Numbered from the stretch's first letter, positions 23,675 through 33,116 are shown. The stretch: 64,000 bases of DNA from JAAZCI01 sp046462535 (GCA_046462535.1 JBKGVF010000021.1:1-64000); one strand, 5' to 3'. Made by a program: numbers and translations. The notes: generated from the letters alone by a model not told the origin.

Positions 23675-24592
23675 TTAATTTGTTTTAATTAATCGCTTTG
23701 CACCAATAGAGGTTCCATTGTGCGGTGCGCCGATACCGAGGAAAGTCCCATCATCACAGTAGAGTCGGTATTGCTCTTCTGTTAAGGGATGTTGTATAGG
23801 AATACGCTGACCATAGAGAAGCCTTTGACTCTCCTCTTGAGAGAAGAGTAATTTAGGAAGATCTACGACCGCTTGATCAATCGGTTGAAGCAGATGATCT
23901 AAGTCAGCCCCCTCCCCTTGCGCCTCTAACTCTGAGAGTGTCACCATCTGTGGACGCTCAAAAGGGGTGATGCTGATGCGTCTTAACATAGTTAGATGCC
24001 CAACACTCCCTAAGGTCTGGGCTAGATCTTCAGCAAGAACTCGCACATAGGTCCCTTTTGAGCAACGTACCGTTGCAGTAAAGTGCAGCTCATCGAAGTG
24101 ATCTAACGTGAGGGAGAAGAGGGTAATCTTACGGGCTTTTCGCTCTACCTCCACCCCTTTACGTGCTAATTGATAGAGCCGCTCACCATTATGGTGAAGG
24201 GCCGAATACATAGGGGGGATCTGTTCGATTGGGCCGAGAAACTGCTGAAAGAGTGACTCAAGTCTCTGCTGCGTTAATGGTGGAATAGGGGCTTTTTCTA
24301 TAATAGTGCCCTCTGCATCACCACTATCAGTCTTAATCCCTAGTCGGCAGGTAAATTGATACTCTTTATGATTATTCAGTAGTTGACCACTAAACTTAGT
24401 CGCTTCACCAAAACAGATAGGGAGTAACCCTGTCGCCATGGGATCTAATGTACCTGTATGCCCAGCCTTCTTAGCTGCAAATAGATGGCGAATCTGCTGT
24501 AACGCTCGGTTACTACTTATCCCTTTAGGTTTATCGAACAGCAAAATACCGTCTAGATGACGGTATTCTTTTCTACTCTTTTTCTGGCTCAT
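23675..24592 (-). CDS. truB: tRNA pseudouridine(55) synthase TruB
   Basis: Makes the universal pseudouridine 55 in tRNA T-loops. 305 residues. Motifs: DGILLFDKPKGISSNRALQQI, the catalytic GHTGTLDPMATGLLPIC (Asp near residue 50), YQFTCRLGIKTDSGDAEG, and CSKGTYVRVLAEDLAQTLG, with a C-terminal PUA-like tail. I choose ATG 24592 (MSQKKSRKEYRH), which overlaps the end of rbfA by 20 bases; the frame stays open further upstream inside rbfA. Last gene of the rimP-nusA-infB-rbfA-truB operon. Confidence 0.95.
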   Translation of the reverse strand: MSQKKSRKEYRHLDGILLFDKPKGISSNRALQQIRHLFAAKKAGHTGTLDPMATGLLPICFGEATKFSGQLLNNHKEYQFTCRLGIKTDSGDAEGTIIEKAPIPPLTQQRLESLFQQFLGPIEQIPPMYSALHHNGERLYQLARKGVEVERKARKITLFSLTLDHFDELHFTATVRCSKGTYVRVLAEDLAQTLGSVGHLTMLRRISITPFERPQMVTLSELEAQGEGADLDHLLQPIDQAVVDLPKLLFSQEESQRLLYGQRIPIQHPLTEEQYRLYCDDGTFLGIGAPHNGTSIGAKRLIKTN

Positions 24593-24971
24593 AGTCAGTA
24601 TTGTATTGCTCCGCTTTCGCCTCATCTGATTGAATCGCTTGAGAGATGAGGGCACTCATCTTATTGCTCCGCTCTAATAGATCATCATAGAGGAAGAAGA
24701 ATTGTGGGATGGTATGGAGGCGGAGAACTCTGCCTAGCTGCCGTCTAAACTCTCCCCCATACTCCTCAAGGAGTGCAATAATCTCATCCCGCTCCTCTTC
24801 TGGTCCAAGATAGGTGACATAAACCTTCGCGTGGGAGAAGTCCTTCACCATATCCACATCCGTCACTGAGATCATCAGTGCTCGAGGATCATGAATCTCT
24901 TTGCGAATTAAGAGGGAGAGCTCCTGCTTTAGTTGCTCATCAATACGTTTTACACGAGAATAGTTCGCCAT
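24573..24971 (-). CDS. rbfA: 30S ribosome-binding factor RbfA
   Basis: Small-subunit maturation factor with a KH-like fold, 132 residues. Family features are RVKRIDEQLKQELSLLIRKEIHDPR at the N-terminus, then ISVTDVDMVKDFSHAKVYVTYLG and LHTIPQFFFLYDDLLERSNKMSALI. It lies 21 bp after infB and overlaps truB, in the conserved order of this operon. The acidic tail after residue 115 is typical. Confidence 0.94.
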   Translation of the reverse strand: MANYSRVKRIDEQLKQELSLLIRKEIHDPRALMISVTDVDMVKDFSHAKVYVTYLGPEEERDEIIALLEEYGGEFRRQLGRVLRLHTIPQFFFLYDDLLERSNKMSALISQAIQSDEAKAEQYNTDYEPEKE

Positions 24972-24992
24972 TTTTTACCTCTCTTTCTCTAC

Positions 24993-27593
24993 CTATAGGG
25001 TGCGTTGAACTTCTACCTGCTCATATACTTCGATCTGATCACCCACCTTAACATCGTTATAGTTCTTCACGCCAATACCACACTCGGTTCCCGCTCTTAC
25101 TTCGCGAACATCATCTTTAAAGCGACGGAGTGATTCTAACTCACCTTCGTAGATAACAATATTATCTCTTAGAACACGAATCGGATTATTACGCTTTACG
25201 ACCCCTTCAGTAACCATACAGCCAGCAATAGCGCCAATACGCGGTGATCTAAAGACATCACGCACTTCGGCAATACCGACAATCTCCTCTCTAAATTCAG
25301 GAGCAAGCTTACCAATAATGGCCTTCTTGATCTCATCGATTACATCATAGATTACGCTATAGTAGTGGAGTGCTAATGACTCCTCTTCAATAATTTTACG
25401 TGCGGCACTATCGGCGCGTACATTAAATCCGACAACAATAGCATCAGATGAGACTGCTAAGTGGGCATCCGATTCATTAATTCCACCAACGCCGCTAGCA
25501 ACAACTTTTACGGTAACCTCATCGTTTGAGAGTTCGTGAAGAGCATTAACTAATGCTTCCACAGATCCTTGAACATCGGCTTTTAGTACAATATTGAGCA
25601 CTTTCGCTTCATCTTCTGCAATATTGTCAAAGAGATTCTCTAACTTAGCCTTATGTTGGCGTGCAAGCTTAATCTCTCTAAATTTACCTTGACGGAAGTT
25701 GGCAATTTCGCGCGCTTTACGCTCATCAGGAACTACGGTGACCTCATCTCCAGCGTTAGGGACTCCGGAGAGACCTATGACCTCAACAGGAATAGAGGGT
25801 GAAGCGCTCTCCACATTCTGACCATTCTCATTAATCAAGGCACGAACGCGACCATACTCATATCCAGCTAGGAGGATATCCCCCTTCTTAAGGCACCCAC
25901 CCTGAACTAAAATAGTAGCAACAGGACCGCGACCCCGATCGAGACGAGATTCGATAACAGTACCGCGTGCAGGACCCTTATCGACCGCCTTGAGCTCCAT
26001 AATCTCAGCTTGAACTAAGATCTGATCGAGTAGGTGATCGATCCCTTCACCAGTTTTTGATGAGACATAGGCAAAGAGGTTTTCGCCTCCCCACTCCTCA
26101 GAGATAATCCCATGTTGTGAGAGCTCAGACATAATTCGATCTTTATCAGCGGTGGGCTTATCCATCTTGGTAATGGCGACGATAACCGGAATATCAGATG
26201 CTTTAGCATGTTGAATTCCCTCTAATGTTTGGGGCATTACCCCATCATCAGATGCAACAACCAGTACAACGATATCGGTTACTTCAGCACCACGGGCTCG
26301 CATTGCGGCAAAGGCGCTATGGCCTGGGGTGTCAAGAAAGGTGATAACTCCTTTGCTTGTCTCCACATGATAGGCACCGATATGTTGGGTAATTCCACCA
26401 GCCTCACCGGTAGCAACATGCTCTTTACGGATATAGTCAAGTAGAGAGGTTTTACCATGGTCAACATGTCCCATAATGGTGACAACAGGGGGACGCTCTT
26501 TAAGATCAGAGGTATCACCCCCCTCCTCTAGTGCTGCAAGAAGTTCATCTTCTAGAGCATTCTCACTGACAAAGCGATAGGTATGTCCCATCTCTTCTAC
26601 TACAATCGCTGCCGTTTCACGATCGAGCACCTGATTGATGGTTACCATCGTTCCCATATTCATTAGTGCTTTAATGACTTCAGCAGCTTTAATTGCCATT
26701 TTGTGAGCAAGATCTGCAACCGTTATAGTTTCACCTAACTCCACTTCAATCTGCTTCTCTTTAGTGGGTAATTGGAAACCATGCTCTTGTTGAATTTGAC
26801 GGTTGTTACGGTTGCGTCGATTACGCCCTTTACCTTTAAGAGCAATCTCTTCACGCTCTTTTGGTTCGCGACGGCGACGACTCTTCGGTTGACGACGACT
26901 GCCCCGCTCCTCGTTCTCCGTACTCTTTTTCCGTGAGCGACTCTTCTTCTCAGCAGGTGGAGTAAGCTCTTCAATAGGCTCATCAATCTCCTCTTCCTCC
27001 TCTTTATCGGATTGGAATTTGATTGCCACTTTTGAGACGGTATTTTCTGATGAGCGAGCAACCCGATTAAGGCGCTCAATCTCCTCTTGTTGACGGCGTT
27101 CCTGCTCCTCTTTGCGTCTCTGCTCTGCCTCTTTTTCAGCACGCTCACGCTCTTCTGCAAGTTTTTTCGCCTGCTCTTCCCGCTCTTTTCGTAGACGCTC
27201 CTCTTCAGCCTGTTTCGCTTTCCGTAGGCGCTCCTCTTCAGCTTTCTGTTTCTCTTTGTCGACTGGGGCTTCTACCTCTGTTTTGGGGAGATTCTCTTGT
27301 GGAGATGCTTTCTTATCTGCCACAGGAGCTTTTGTCCCACTGTCGGTTGAAGTAACTTGAGGGGATTCAGGTAACAGACCCTCATTAACGTCAGCGGCTT
27401 TCGTCTCCACTACGCTCTCAGGTTCGACATTGGTATCTACCACATCGCGCTTTACATAAGTACGACGTTTACGTACTTCAACCGCTACCGTGCGCTTCTG
27501 GCCTGGTGCAGTCTCTACTTTTAATTCGGTACGTTTTTTACGGCGTAATGTAATTTTGCGGGGGCTTTGTGTTTTGTTATCTTTATCACTCAT
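24993..27593 (-). CDS. infB: Translation initiation factor IF-2
   Basis: GTPase that brings fMet-tRNA to the 30S subunit. 866 residues. The first 280 are a long, highly charged, low-complexity region rich in Arg, Lys and Glu, expected to be coiled or disordered. An IF2_N segment (ITVADLAHKMAIKAAEVIKALM) follows. The GTPase has G1 GHVDHGKTSLLD, DTPGHSAF and TKMDKP, then domains II-IV ending in the fMet-tRNA-binding C2 domain. The neighbouring tRNA-fMet gene upstream of rimP matches the classical metY-nusA-infB locus. Confidence 0.97.
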   Translation of the reverse strand: MSDKDNKTQSPRKITLRRKKRTELKVETAPGQKRTVAVEVRKRRTYVKRDVVDTNVEPESVVETKAADVNEGLLPESPQVTSTDSGTKAPVADKKASPQENLPKTEVEAPVDKEKQKAEEERLRKAKQAEEERLRKEREEQAKKLAEERERAEKEAEQRRKEEQERRQQEEIERLNRVARSSENTVSKVAIKFQSDKEEEEEIDEPIEELTPPAEKKSRSRKKSTENEERGSRRQPKSRRRREPKEREEIALKGKGRNRRNRNNRQIQQEHGFQLPTKEKQIEVELGETITVADLAHKMAIKAAEVIKALMNMGTMVTINQVLDRETAAIVVEEMGHTYRFVSENALEDELLAALEEGGDTSDLKERPPVVTIMGHVDHGKTSLLDYIRKEHVATGEAGGITQHIGAYHVETSKGVITFLDTPGHSAFAAMRARGAEVTDIVVLVVASDDGVMPQTLEGIQHAKASDIPVIVAITKMDKPTADKDRIMSELSQHGIISEEWGGENLFAYVSSKTGEGIDHLLDQILVQAEIMELKAVDKGPARGTVIESRLDRGRGPVATILVQGGCLKKGDILLAGYEYGRVRALINENGQNVESASPSIPVEVIGLSGVPNAGDEVTVVPDERKAREIANFRQGKFREIKLARQHKAKLENLFDNIAEDEAKVLNIVLKADVQGSVEALVNALHELSNDEVTVKVVASGVGGINESDAHLAVSSDAIVVGFNVRADSAARKIIEEESLALHYYSVIYDVIDEIKKAIIGKLAPEFREEIVGIAEVRDVFRSPRIGAIAGCMVTEGVVKRNNPIRVLRDNIVIYEGELESLRRFKDDVREVRAGTECGIGVKNYNDVKVGDQIEVYEQVEVQRTL

Positions 27594-27642
27594 AGTTATT
27601 CAATTTCCAAATCGACAAATGATTGTCGTAAATTAATTCTTA

Positions 27643-29139
27643 TTACTCTTCAAACCAGCTCTGTCTTGCAGCCATTATATATTGGCTTGCATCTTCTTCA
27701 CTTATGGAGACTAAGTCACACAACTCATCTGTGGATAACTCAGCAAGATCATCGACAGTCTGAATCTTCTCTTTAGCTAAATTAATTGCTAACAACTCAT
27801 TTCCTTCTAGAAGCTTGATTAGTTCATCGGTGGGTGCATCATCACCTAGCTCCTCAAGCATATCACGTTGACGCTCAAGAGCCTCTTTTGCAGCCTCTCT
27901 TAATGCCTCTATGATCTCCTCATCAAACTCTTCAATCTCGAGCATCTCATGAACAGGGACATAGGCAATCTCTTCGATCGTAGAGAAACCTTCATGAATC
28001 AGTATCTCCCCTACCTCTGCATCGACATTAAGCTCACTCATAAAGAGATTGAGGATGCGGTTAAACTCCTCTTCATTCTTCTCCTGAGCATCTTCATCAC
28101 CCATAATATTGAGTGACCACCCAGTCAATTCGGAGGCGAGGCGTACATTCTGCCCACCCCGACCAATTGCTTGAGATAGCTTATCTTGGCGTACCGCAAT
28201 ATCCATCTCATGCTTATCTTCATCAACAACGACAGAGACCACCTCTGCCGGCGACATAGCGTTAATAACAAATTGGACTGGATTTGGATCCCAAAGAACA
28301 ATATCGATCCGTTCACCACTGAGCTCACGGGTGATATTTTGAACCCGAGAACCCCTCATACCGACACAGGCACCAATAGGGTCGATTCGTTTATCGTGAG
28401 CCTTCACCGCAATTTTAGCACGGTTACCAGGGTCTCGACTAGCACCAATAAATTCAATTGATCCCTGCTTAAATTCAGGGACCTCTATCTCAAAGAGTGC
28501 TTTAATCAGCTTCTCAGAGTTGCGAGAGAGGATAATCTGTGGACCGCGAGGATTATCCATATCAATCTCCTCTAATACAGCACGAATAGAATCCCCTACT
28601 CTATAGTTCTCTCTTGGGATGCTATTTTCAGGAGGAATAACCCCTTCAGCATTATCACCAAGATCAACAAAAATAGTCTGTTTGCGAACATTTTTTACTG
28701 TACCACGTAACAGCTCTCCAACGCGCTCCTGATATCTTTTTGCTTGCTGGGTGCGCACCTCCTCCCGAATCTTTTGGGAGATGATCTGTTTTGCTGTCTG
28801 AGCACCGATACGGGCAAATGGAATATTCTCAATCTCCTCCTCAATGTAATCACCGATAGCAATATCAGGATTAACGAGTGAGGCTGCAGAATAGGTGATC
28901 TGTCGTGTCGGTGACTGATCCTCTTCGGGAAGATCATCCTCAACAACCTCCCAGCGGCGAAAAGTCTGATAAGCGCCAGTAGAGGTATCGATTGTAATGC
29001 GAAGATCCACATCGATATTAAATGTTCTTCTTGCGGCGGCAGCTAGTGCTTGCTCAAGGGCATTGAAGATAGCGGCACGGGAGATACCTTTCTCGTTCGA
29101 TACTGTTTCTGCGACAAGTAAAATCTCTTTATTGTTCAT
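27643..29139 (-). CDS. nusA: Transcription termination/antitermination factor NusA
   Basis: RNA-polymerase-binding factor, 498 residues. An N-terminal polymerase-binding domain (AIFNALEQALAAAARRTF) is followed by an S1 domain around residues 130-200 (GTVKNVRKQTIFVDLGDNAEGVI), KH1 with DPIGACVGMRGSRVQNI, KH2 with LSQAIGRGGQNVRLASELTGW, and two acidic helix-hairpin repeats at the C-terminus ending ASQYIMAARQSWFEE. This is the gammaproteobacterial form with the C-terminal repeats. It lies between rimP and infB, 23 bp after rimP. A TGTGGATAA sequence at 27732 falls inside the coding region. Confidence 0.97.
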   Translation of the reverse strand: MNNKEILLVAETVSNEKGISRAAIFNALEQALAAAARRTFNIDVDLRITIDTSTGAYQTFRRWEVVEDDLPEEDQSPTRQITYSAASLVNPDIAIGDYIEEEIENIPFARIGAQTAKQIISQKIREEVRTQQAKRYQERVGELLRGTVKNVRKQTIFVDLGDNAEGVIPPENSIPRENYRVGDSIRAVLEEIDMDNPRGPQIILSRNSEKLIKALFEIEVPEFKQGSIEFIGASRDPGNRAKIAVKAHDKRIDPIGACVGMRGSRVQNITRELSGERIDIVLWDPNPVQFVINAMSPAEVVSVVVDEDKHEMDIAVRQDKLSQAIGRGGQNVRLASELTGWSLNIMGDEDAQEKNEEEFNRILNLFMSELNVDAEVGEILIHEGFSTIEEIAYVPVHEMLEIEEFDEEIIEALREAAKEALERQRDMLEELGDDAPTDELIKLLEGNELLAINLAKEKIQTVDDLAELSTDELCDLVSISEEDASQYIMAARQSWFEE

Positions 29140-29162
29140 TTCTGAATTCTCTAAATTGTACT

Positions 29163-29624
29163 CTAGAAATCGATAACCAAGCGGGCACGATTAATATTGG
29201 AAATAGGGATGATCAACTGTTCCTCATCATCAATGGTAGTAACGGTTAGATTCCCCTCCTCTAATGCAATAACTTTAGCCTGAAAGCGGCGACGGTTGTT
29301 AATCGAGGAGCGTAAATCAAAAGCAATCGCTTGATTTTGGTAATCTAAAAATTGTTCTGGATAGAAGAAGAGGCGATCTAAACCAGGGGAGGAGACCTCT
29401 AAAGTGTAGGCTACTTTTATTGGGTCATGGACATCGAGTAACCCAGCAACCTGATTGCTCACCAACTCACAATCATCAATAGCGATTCCATCAGGATGAT
29501 CGATATAGAGACGTAAAATAGCATTTTTACTATTGTGGTGATACTCAATACCCCACAGAATAAACCCCATCGCCTCGATGGTGGGTTTTAAAATTTCAGT
29601 TAAACCATAAGGATCTTTCTGCAT
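29163..29624 (-). CDS. rimP: Ribosome maturation factor RimP
   Basis: 30S maturation factor, 153 residues, of the YhbC family. Features: PTIEAMGFILWGIEYHHNSKNAILRLYIDHPDGIAIDDCELVSNQVAGLLD in its first 70 residues (N-terminal domain), then YTLEVSSPGLDRLFF and a small C-terminal SH3-like part ending NINRARLVIDF. It is the first protein gene of the operon with nusA and infB and lies 137 bp downstream of the tRNA-fMet gene, separated from it by a strong terminator. Confidence 0.94.
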   Translation of the reverse strand: MQKDPYGLTEILKPTIEAMGFILWGIEYHHNSKNAILRLYIDHPDGIAIDDCELVSNQVAGLLDVHDPIKVAYTLEVSSPGLDRLFFYPEQFLDYQNQAIAFDLRSSINNRRRFQAKVIALEEGNLTVTTIDDEEQLIIPISNINRARLVIDF

Positions 29625-29712
29625 GACTCTTAGAGGCTACCTCTTGCTACATTTATTAAAGTTAAGAAAACAGTTAAGTTAAATATTCTCAATCTAAATA
29701 TGTGTTACAAAA

Positions 29713-29745
29713 CAAAAAGCCCGTCTATAAAAACGGGCTTTTTAT
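29713..29745 (-). terminator. Terminator between tRNA-fMet and rimP
   Basis: AAAAAGCCCGT / ACGGGCTTTTT, an 11-bp stem with an 8-base loop and T-runs in both directions. It would end the tRNA transcript, with partial read-through possible into rimP. Confidence 0.85.
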
Positions 29746-29760
29746 TATACTCACGTTGTT

Positions 29761-29837
<77 letters not shown>

Positions 29838-29853
29838 ATTGACTAGGTTTCCT

Positions 29854-29881
29854 ATTATAGGATCATTTTCAGAATAAGCAA
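29854..29881 (-). promoter_or_regulatory. Promoter of tRNA-fMet
   Basis: Minus strand TTGCTT, 16-base spacer, perfect TATAAT, ending 17 bp before the tRNA 5' end. Confidence 0.75.
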
Positions 29882-29898
29882 GTTTAATTTTCTCTATT

Positions 29899-31230
29899 TC
29901 ATGGAAGAGGGGGATTTTCGATTACTGAGCTGGGTGATTCATCGCCCGCTTCCTCACTAAACTCAGCGCGAATGGTATCAATAAAATCTGCCTCCTCCTG
30001 ACTGCTTAGTTCCTTCTCTACCCCAGATGGCATAAGGTCATCGGGATGTGGTGGCCCAATAAACTGAGGATTATCGATATTTTGAGGGGCGACACTCTCT
30101 TGTGCCTCATCAAGATGGATAATGTGCTCCTCTTCGTGGTGAGCATAGTTGACATCAACAGAGCGAATATGGAGAGCGTTATCGAGATACCACCTCTCAT
30201 ATAGTTGATTGAGTCGCTCCCCATGCTCAAGGTAGAAGTGGTAATCCTCGGGAATCGCATGCATCAGATTTTTAGGTGTATTGGTTAGATGTTGCTGCTC
30301 ACTCTCTTCAAATAGTGCCCATCCCTGTTTCAGTGTTGAGCCGTATGGTAGAAGCGTATAGAGCTCTTTTTGCCGACTAGGATGGGTTGCAAATGAGATA
30401 AAGGAGTAGGCTAGCTGACGATTCTTACTTGCAGTAGGGATGGCTAGATAGCGGATACGGTAGAGGGCCTCATTACGTACAATACCGATATTATGACGCC
30501 CCTCATCCATTAAGAGGGGACCATCTTGAGCGATTCCAAGGGTGACATAACCACTGAGGAGCCACTCTTGCAATTCTGAAATCTCCTCCCACCATACAAT
30601 AGATTCTTTAATAGAGTCGAGCTTGTCGATGGCTCGTTGAGCCCCTTCATCAGTTGCTAATAGCGGGTAGAGCTCCTCTTTTGCTACCCCATCTGCTAAG
30701 AGAGCGGCTTCAAAGATACCACGAGCTTTTGTTGGGAGTGCGCGGCGACCAGGGAAGCGATTAAGATCGAAAAAATCTTGCCATGAGTGGGGGGGTAAAC
30801 CAAACTGATGAAGAATAGAGTAGGTGAGGACAGTGCTTGAGATATTGTATCCGACACCACAACTCTCTAATGCAGTAGGAATCAACAGTTCTTTATGGGG
30901 GAAGTTCGCCCAATTAAGGGGGAGTAGATCGCCGCGGTCACAATAGTGGATTAAGGTATCACGATTGAGTGCAATAACATCCCAAAAAGGGGGGATAGGA
31001 TCGGGGAGTTGATGGTGGGCATACTCATAGTAATTTTCACTGATAGGAACCTGTCCTGCAATAATAAAGGGGTTAAAGACTACACTTCGCATCGCCTCAG
31101 CCTCATTGCTATCGAAGGCAACACTTAAGTAGTCGGAGTGGGATTGCTCATCACCTTTAACGACTGTGAGAAGCGTCAATACTATAAGTAATACGCTACT
31201 TATGATCTGTTTGATATAATTGGCCATCAT
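29899..31230 (-). CDS. Extracellular solute-binding protein, PotD/PotF-like, with acidic tail
   Basis: 443 residues. A signal peptide (ISSVLLIVLTLLTVVKG) is followed by a type 2 periplasmic binding fold: FWDVIALNRDTLIHYCDRGDLLPLNW, ALESCGVGYNISSTVLTYS, WQDFFDLNRFPGRRALPTKA and AQDGPLLMDEGRHNIGIVRNEA resemble spermidine/putrescine- and iron-binding proteins. Residues after about 350 form an acidic, Pro-rich tail (HHEEEHIIHLDEAQE ... SPSSVIENPPLP) not usual in the family. No transporter genes are adjacent and the ligand is unknown. The first two codons are both ATG. Confidence 0.75.
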   Translation of the reverse strand: MMANYIKQIISSVLLIVLTLLTVVKGDEQSHSDYLSVAFDSNEAEAMRSVVFNPFIIAGQVPISENYYEYAHHQLPDPIPPFWDVIALNRDTLIHYCDRGDLLPLNWANFPHKELLIPTALESCGVGYNISSTVLTYSILHQFGLPPHSWQDFFDLNRFPGRRALPTKARGIFEAALLADGVAKEELYPLLATDEGAQRAIDKLDSIKESIVWWEEISELQEWLLSGYVTLGIAQDGPLLMDEGRHNIGIVRNEALYRIRYLAIPTASKNRQLAYSFISFATHPSRQKELYTLLPYGSTLKQGWALFEESEQQHLTNTPKNLMHAIPEDYHFYLEHGERLNQLYERWYLDNALHIRSVDVNYAHHEEEHIIHLDEAQESVAPQNIDNPQFIGPPHPDDLMPSGVEKELSSQEEADFIDTIRAEFSEEAGDESPSSVIENPPLP

Positions 31231-31451
31231 CCGTTACTGTTAAAATATCCTATTAAATAATGTTGTATTCATTCTCCATCTAACCGATTATAGTGGAATG
31301 AGATCTTAAAGGTATAACAAATCACCGCTCTTTTCTGAATTATCTTACTTGATTAGGGGGTAGGATTACTCATAAAAGCAGTATAAAAAGAGGGTGAAGG
31401 GTTACTATTAAGAGAAGCGGAATTCGCCACTTTCATATGTTAAGAGGAACT

Positions 31452-31811
31452 ATGAGATTATCACCAACCATTACATTACTGATAGCGATCTTTTTTGAGG
31501 TGATTGGTACAGTCTGTATGAAGCTTTCAGATGGCTTCTCTCAATGGCTTCCATCCCTGTTAATGCTCCTCTTTTATGGACTCTCTTTCCTTGCTTTTGT
31601 CTACTCCATCAAACGCATTGAGATCTCTATTGCTTACGCTTTATGGACTGCATTGGGAATGTTGGGAATCACTCTTTTCGGTTTCTTCTTCTTTAACGAG
31701 GAGATTACCCTTCTTAAAGGGGGCTGTTTGGTGATTATTACTCTAGGTGTGGTTGGATTAACGCTTGATGAGTCGTCGCTACAGAAGCGTGAAGCGGGTG
31801 TTACAGAGTAA
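31452..31811 (+). CDS. Small multidrug resistance (SMR) family transporter, subunit 1
   Basis: 119-residue inner-membrane protein with four transmembrane segments. The essential membrane-embedded acid is present as Glu16 in LLIAIFFEVIGTVCMKLSDGF. RIEISIAYALWTALGMLGITLFG is the typical third segment. The layout resembles the MdtI/EbrA side of heterodimeric pairs. The start at 31452 has AAGAGGA upstream; an ATG five codons earlier does not. The stop codon overlaps the start of the second SMR gene by one base (TAATG). Confidence 0.9.
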   Translation: MRLSPTITLLIAIFFEVIGTVCMKLSDGFSQWLPSLLMLLFYGLSFLAFVYSIKRIEISIAYALWTALGMLGITLFGFFFFNEEITLLKGGCLVIITLGVVGLTLDESSLQKREAGVTE

Positions 31812-32155
31812 TGGAGTATCTTTTAACGTTTACAGATCAGATTAATGCCTGGATTATCCTCTTAACGGCGATTTTCTTTAGTTCTGTAGGAACGACATCA
31901 CTTAAGTTTTTTAGCCAGAATAAAAAAATTTATGCCCTAGCCGGAGTGGTGGTGGGATATGGGCTCTTTCTCTTTCTAATCACTCTGGTGTTAAAGCGAA
32001 TCGATATGAGTATCGGCTATGCTGTATGGGCAGGGCTCTCCACTGTTTTAATGACCTTATCAGGAGTAATCTTTTTTAAAGAATCCCTCAATGGTGTAAA
32101 GCTTATCAGTTTAACGCTGATTATTGGAGGTGTCATTGGGCTGAATCTGCTGTAG
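31811..32155 (+). CDS. SMR family transporter, subunit 2, lacking the conserved Glu
   Basis: 114 residues, four transmembrane segments, coupled to the preceding gene by a one-base overlap, so the two very likely form a heterodimer. RIDMSIGYAVWAGLSTVLMTLSG is the family's third segment. The first segment reads LLTAIFFSSVGTTSLKFF: where SMR proteins have the proton- and drug-binding Glu, this one has Ser24. The pair therefore has only one carboxylate in the pore. Substrate unknown; no riboswitch is recognised upstream. Confidence 0.88.
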   Translation: MEYLLTFTDQINAWIILLTAIFFSSVGTTSLKFFSQNKKIYALAGVVVGYGLFLFLITLVLKRIDMSIGYAVWAGLSTVLMTLSGVIFFKESLNGVKLISLTLIIGGVIGLNLL

Positions 32156-32239
32156 TTAAGGGGGCGTCAGGCTAGGTAATCTCTACAGATAAGAGAAGAA
32201 TATGTAGCAGAAGCGACCTCTTAGTGATACCTTATTAGT

Positions 32240-32253
32240 CTGATAAAGATCAA
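32240..32253 (+). promoter_or_regulatory. FNR box upstream of fnr
   Basis: CTGAT-AAAG-ATCAA matches the FNR/Anr consensus TTGAT-N4-ATCAA in 9 of 10 positions, 37 bp before the fnr start. Autoregulation, as in E. coli, is the simplest reading. Confidence 0.6.
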
Positions 32254-32289
32254 TGAATATGAAATATTTTACGGTAAGGAGTAATTCAG

Positions 32290-33000
32290 GTGCGCAACAG
32301 ATTAAAAGTAGCCTGTACAGATTGTAGTCTACAACAATTGTGTCTACCTGTCGGGTTAGATGAGCATGAGTTTGTTAAGTTAGAGCGAATTGTCGATCGT
32401 GGCAAACCACTTGTTCGCGGTAAGCATATCTACTTTCCTGGTGATGAGTTTAAATCCCTCTATGCGGTACGTTCCGGGACAGTAAAGACCTATAGTGTGG
32501 GTTCGGATGGGACAGAGCATGTTACTGGTTTCTATCTTCCAGGTGAAATTATTGGGCTCGATGCGCTCTGCTCTGGGGTTCATCCATGTGGGGCAAAGAC
32601 CTTGGAGACAGCAAGCCTTTGTGAACTCCCTTACGATCGTCTTGAAGAGTTATCGGCACAGATGCCTAATCTTGGGCGACAGCTTCTGCGGATTATGAGT
32701 CAGGAGCTCCATAGTGATGAACGTCTCTTAATGATGGTCGGCTCTCAGCCCGCTAAGATTCGTCTGATAGCGCTCTTTTTAAGTCTCTCTGAGCGGCTTC
32801 ATCGTCGAGGCTACTCTGCGACGGAATTTACCTTAAGTATGTCCCGCGCCGATATTGGTAGTTACCTCGGTTTAGCTGTGGAGACCATTAGTCGCCTCTT
32901 AAAGCGGTTACAAGATCAGAATCTAATAGCTGTCGATCATCGTGAGATTAAATTGTTGGAGCTTGAGACGTTAAAAGAGATGGTCAATAAAAGCATCTAG
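32290..33000 (+). CDS. fnr: Oxygen-responsive transcription regulator FNR
   Basis: Crp/Fnr-family regulator of anaerobic metabolism, 236 residues. The [4Fe-4S] ligands are present: Cys9, Cys12 and Cys18 in ACTDCSLQQLCLP and Cys111 in ETASLCELPY. The cNMP-like beta barrel includes GDEFKSLYAVRSGTVKTY, and the C-terminal HTH (about residues 187-206) has RADIGSYLGLAVETISRLLKRL with the Glu and Arg that read TTGAT. The start is GTG with AAGGAG ten bases upstream. A near-perfect FNR box lies in its own promoter region. Confidence 0.95.
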   Translation: MRNRLKVACTDCSLQQLCLPVGLDEHEFVKLERIVDRGKPLVRGKHIYFPGDEFKSLYAVRSGTVKTYSVGSDGTEHVTGFYLPGEIIGLDALCSGVHPCGAKTLETASLCELPYDRLEELSAQMPNLGRQLLRIMSQELHSDERLLMMVGSQPAKIRLIALFLSLSERLHRRGYSATEFTLSMSRADIGSYLGLAVETISRLLKRLQDQNLIAVDHREIKLLELETLKEMVNKSI

Positions 33001-33116
33001 CTTCATTGAGGCTCGATGGGGGGTAAGTTAAGGGGATTAGGGATGAGGGGCTTAATGGTCAATCATTGGTAACGAATCAGAATCAGTTGCCATCAGCCCA
33101 ACTATTGATAAGTAGG

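Noticed and set aside
26735..27160. A 141-codon minus-strand frame rich in Arg and Lys inside infB
   Set aside because: It is the alternate frame of the low-complexity N-terminal region of IF-2, whose biased codons leave other frames open.
27732..27740. TGTGGATAA, a perfect DnaA box
   Set aside because: It lies within nusA codons for conserved protein sequence and is isolated, so I treat it as chance.
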